From CAZAYP01 sp964489425 [NCBI: uncultured Verrucomicrobiota bacterium] (GTDB lineage: Bacteria; Verrucomicrobiota; Kiritimatiellia; RZYC01): 15,336 bases of DNA. The position numbers and the translations under genes are program-made. The stretch is from the NCBI GenBank assembly GCA_964489425.1, contig CAZAYP010000106.1, forward strand, positions 1-15,336. Reading direction: 5' to 3'. Positions within the stretch are counted from its first letter, which is position 1, and each line of letters starts with the position of its first letter. Below are positions 14,372-15,336 of this stretch, in pieces. Under the pieces are notes generated by a model. It made no database searches and was not told the origin of the DNA. It worked only from the letters and a program-made list of their open reading frames with translations.

Positions 14372-14402
14372 TTCTGGATCAATTTTTTTCACATCTTCTG
14401 AG

Positions 14403-15336
14403 GCGTTAGGGTGTAAGACAATATTCTTCAATCACGCGGCAAGTTCGAGGTTATAGCGGGCTGCCTGGAGCTTAAGTCGGTATTGCCAAAATTCATTCAA
14501 GCGCGAGCTGGCGTTGATACAGCGCAAGGCCAGGATATTGCGAGCGCCCGGCAGTCCCCAGCGCATACCCGACTGTTTACAGCGGGCGCCAATGACCGTT
14601 TTACAGCCAGCCTCCACCACGCCGGAACCAATGAAGAAGCCGGCGCGGCGAAACGTGCCATACTGCATCCGGGCTGAGTTTCTGATGAAATAGCCCAGTT
14701 CCTGCTCCACCGCAGCGGCCTGGGGTTGACCCGCGCATTCCTGACGGACCTGCACCACCAATTGGTCCACCCCGTTTTTGAGCAAGGCCTTGGCCCATTG
14801 ACGCAAGCGCGGTCGGTAATCGGGATGGTCCTTGGATCCGAGCAGGGTTCCCAAGACGGTGCCGCCATGTTCCATGGCATGGAAGAAATCCACAATCTGC
14901 ACGGCTTGCGGGAAGTAATCGCGCCCCATACATTCCAATCCCTCGGCGCCGTCAATGAGCAGGACAACGTGGGTTGCCCGGCCCATATCCCTGCGCAGCG
15001 CTTCCCGCCGCAGGAGGGGGGCGAAATCACCCAGAGGACCGAGATGCGCGACATAGGTGGTGGATTGGTAATCACGCAGCGGTCGTCCTTTTTCGTCGCG
15101 CCCGTGCTGGGAGAACACACATCCCAGATACGCTTGGCGGGTTTTGGCCGTCCCATCGGCTTGCTTTCCCGGCCGCCCGAGCAGTTCGCTTTTGCGCATG
15201 GGTACGCCGGTGCCGTCGGCGCTGACATATAAAATGGGGATCGGCGCTGGGGCCGGGGTGGCTGGCTCCGTGTTCTCGGGCTTAACTTCTCGCGCCTGCC
15301 AAGCTTGCGCCTCCGGACCGATGCGTTGCACCCAGC
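14403..15336 (-). mobile_element. Partial insertion sequence, ISKra4-like
   Basis: The transposase gene and its 3' flank define an insertion sequence whose left end lies between about 14403 and 14431 and whose other end is outside the window. GGGTGTAAGACAATATTC (14409-14426) is a candidate terminal sequence, but it cannot be confirmed without the opposite end or target duplications. Confidence 0.45.
14432..15336 (-). CDS. ISKra4-family transposase, 5' end outside window
   Basis: The frame runs from TGA at 14432-14434 (as read on the - strand) to the window edge. About 301 residues are visible, and the N-terminal part is missing. Numbering from codon 15331-15329, the probable DDE residues are D39 in VSADGTGVP, D127 in LLIDGAEG and E240 in GSGVVEAGCKTVIG. 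DFFHAMEH (148-155) and the final SGMRWGLPGARNILALR are further hallmarks of ISKra4 transposases. The visible frame has no stop or frameshift, so the enzyme may be active. The GTG at 15331 is most likely an internal Val rather than the start, since family members are usually about 400-500 aa. It is convergent with the secreted-gene cluster. Confidence 0.85.
   Translation of the reverse strand, partial: WVQRIGPEAQAWQAREVKPENTEPATPAPAPIPILYVSADGTGVPMRKSELLGRPGKQADGTAKTRQAYLGCVFSQHGRDEKGRPLRDYQSTTYVAHLGPLGDFAPLLRREALRRDMGRATHVVLLIDGAEGLECMGRDYFPQAVQIVDFFHAMEHGGTVLGTLLGSKDHPDYRPRLRQWAKALLKNGVDQLVVQVRQECAGQPQAAAVEQELGYFIRNSARMQYGTFRRAGFFIGSGVVEAGCKTVIGARCKQSGMRWGLPGARNILALRCINASSRLNEFWQYRLKLQAARYNLELAA

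Larger units (their letters stand above)
14266..14402. repeat. 137-bp MITE-like palindromic element with outer inverted repeats
   Basis: AAGCTGTGAAAAATTG (14271-14286) faces CAATTTTTTTCACATCTT (14380-14397). The arms match at 15 of 16 aligned positions, with two extra T in the right arm. CTGAG on each outer side extends the symmetry with one mismatch, giving ends near 14266 and 14402. Inside are two hairpins in opposite orientation, listed separately. There is no coding capacity. It ends 30 bases before the stop of the neighbouring transposase gene. It could be a non-autonomous element, a REP doublet, or part of the insertion-sequence end. Confidence 0.6.

Overview
The window reads as GC-rich bacterial DNA, probably from the PVC group (Verrucomicrobiota, Kiritimatiellota or Lentisphaerota). 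This placement is an inference. It rests on large Sec-secreted proteins of unknown role, the style of their C-terminal beta domains, and short GAATGAT-, GGATAAA- and CACGAAG-type repeats that I associate with such genomes. No rRNA, tRNA or housekeeping gene is present to confirm it.

Layout. Positions 1-1007 are a degraded left flank: a decamer tandem repeat, a 19-bp imperfect palindrome pair, small coding remnants (one Cys-x2-Cys fragment and one coding-like 81-codon ORF) and a short hairpin. Positions 1008-13744 hold five genes on the + strand, all encoding proteins with Sec signal peptides: A (1008-2732, unknown secreted protein), B (2808-3998, phage tail-collar protein with a C-terminal collar fold), C (4075-11538, a 2487-residue giant with a LamG-like domain and a C-terminal third that resembles Tc-toxin A subunits), D (11712-12548, with two calcium-loop motifs) and E (12545-13744, beta-rich, overlapping D by 4 nt). 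Positions 13745-15336 are a mobile-element flank: a frameshifted IS66-like transposase remnant, a 137-bp palindromic MITE-like element containing two covarying hairpins, and an ISKra4-type transposase on the - strand that runs off the window.

How the genes may work together. Same orientation, short gaps (75, 76, about 173 and -4 nt) and export signals on every product suggest one extracellular or cell-surface module. C would be the main body, B a fibre-like or receptor-binding partner, and A, D and E accessory secreted proteins. The TcA-like features of C are a helical region, a small-residue hydrophobic segment, a second helical region with a Tc-like F-DLA-R-x(3)-MA-x-AY motif, and a beta-rich end. 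They raise the possibility of an exported pore-forming or injection-type protein without the usual TcB/TcC partners in view. This is a hypothesis from remembered family sequences, not a demonstrated homology.

Nearly every junction of the cluster carries its own palindromic or inverted tandem repeat. In two cases (B and D) the repeat has become part of the signal-peptide coding sequence, and in one (C) the palindrome would sequester the ribosome binding site.
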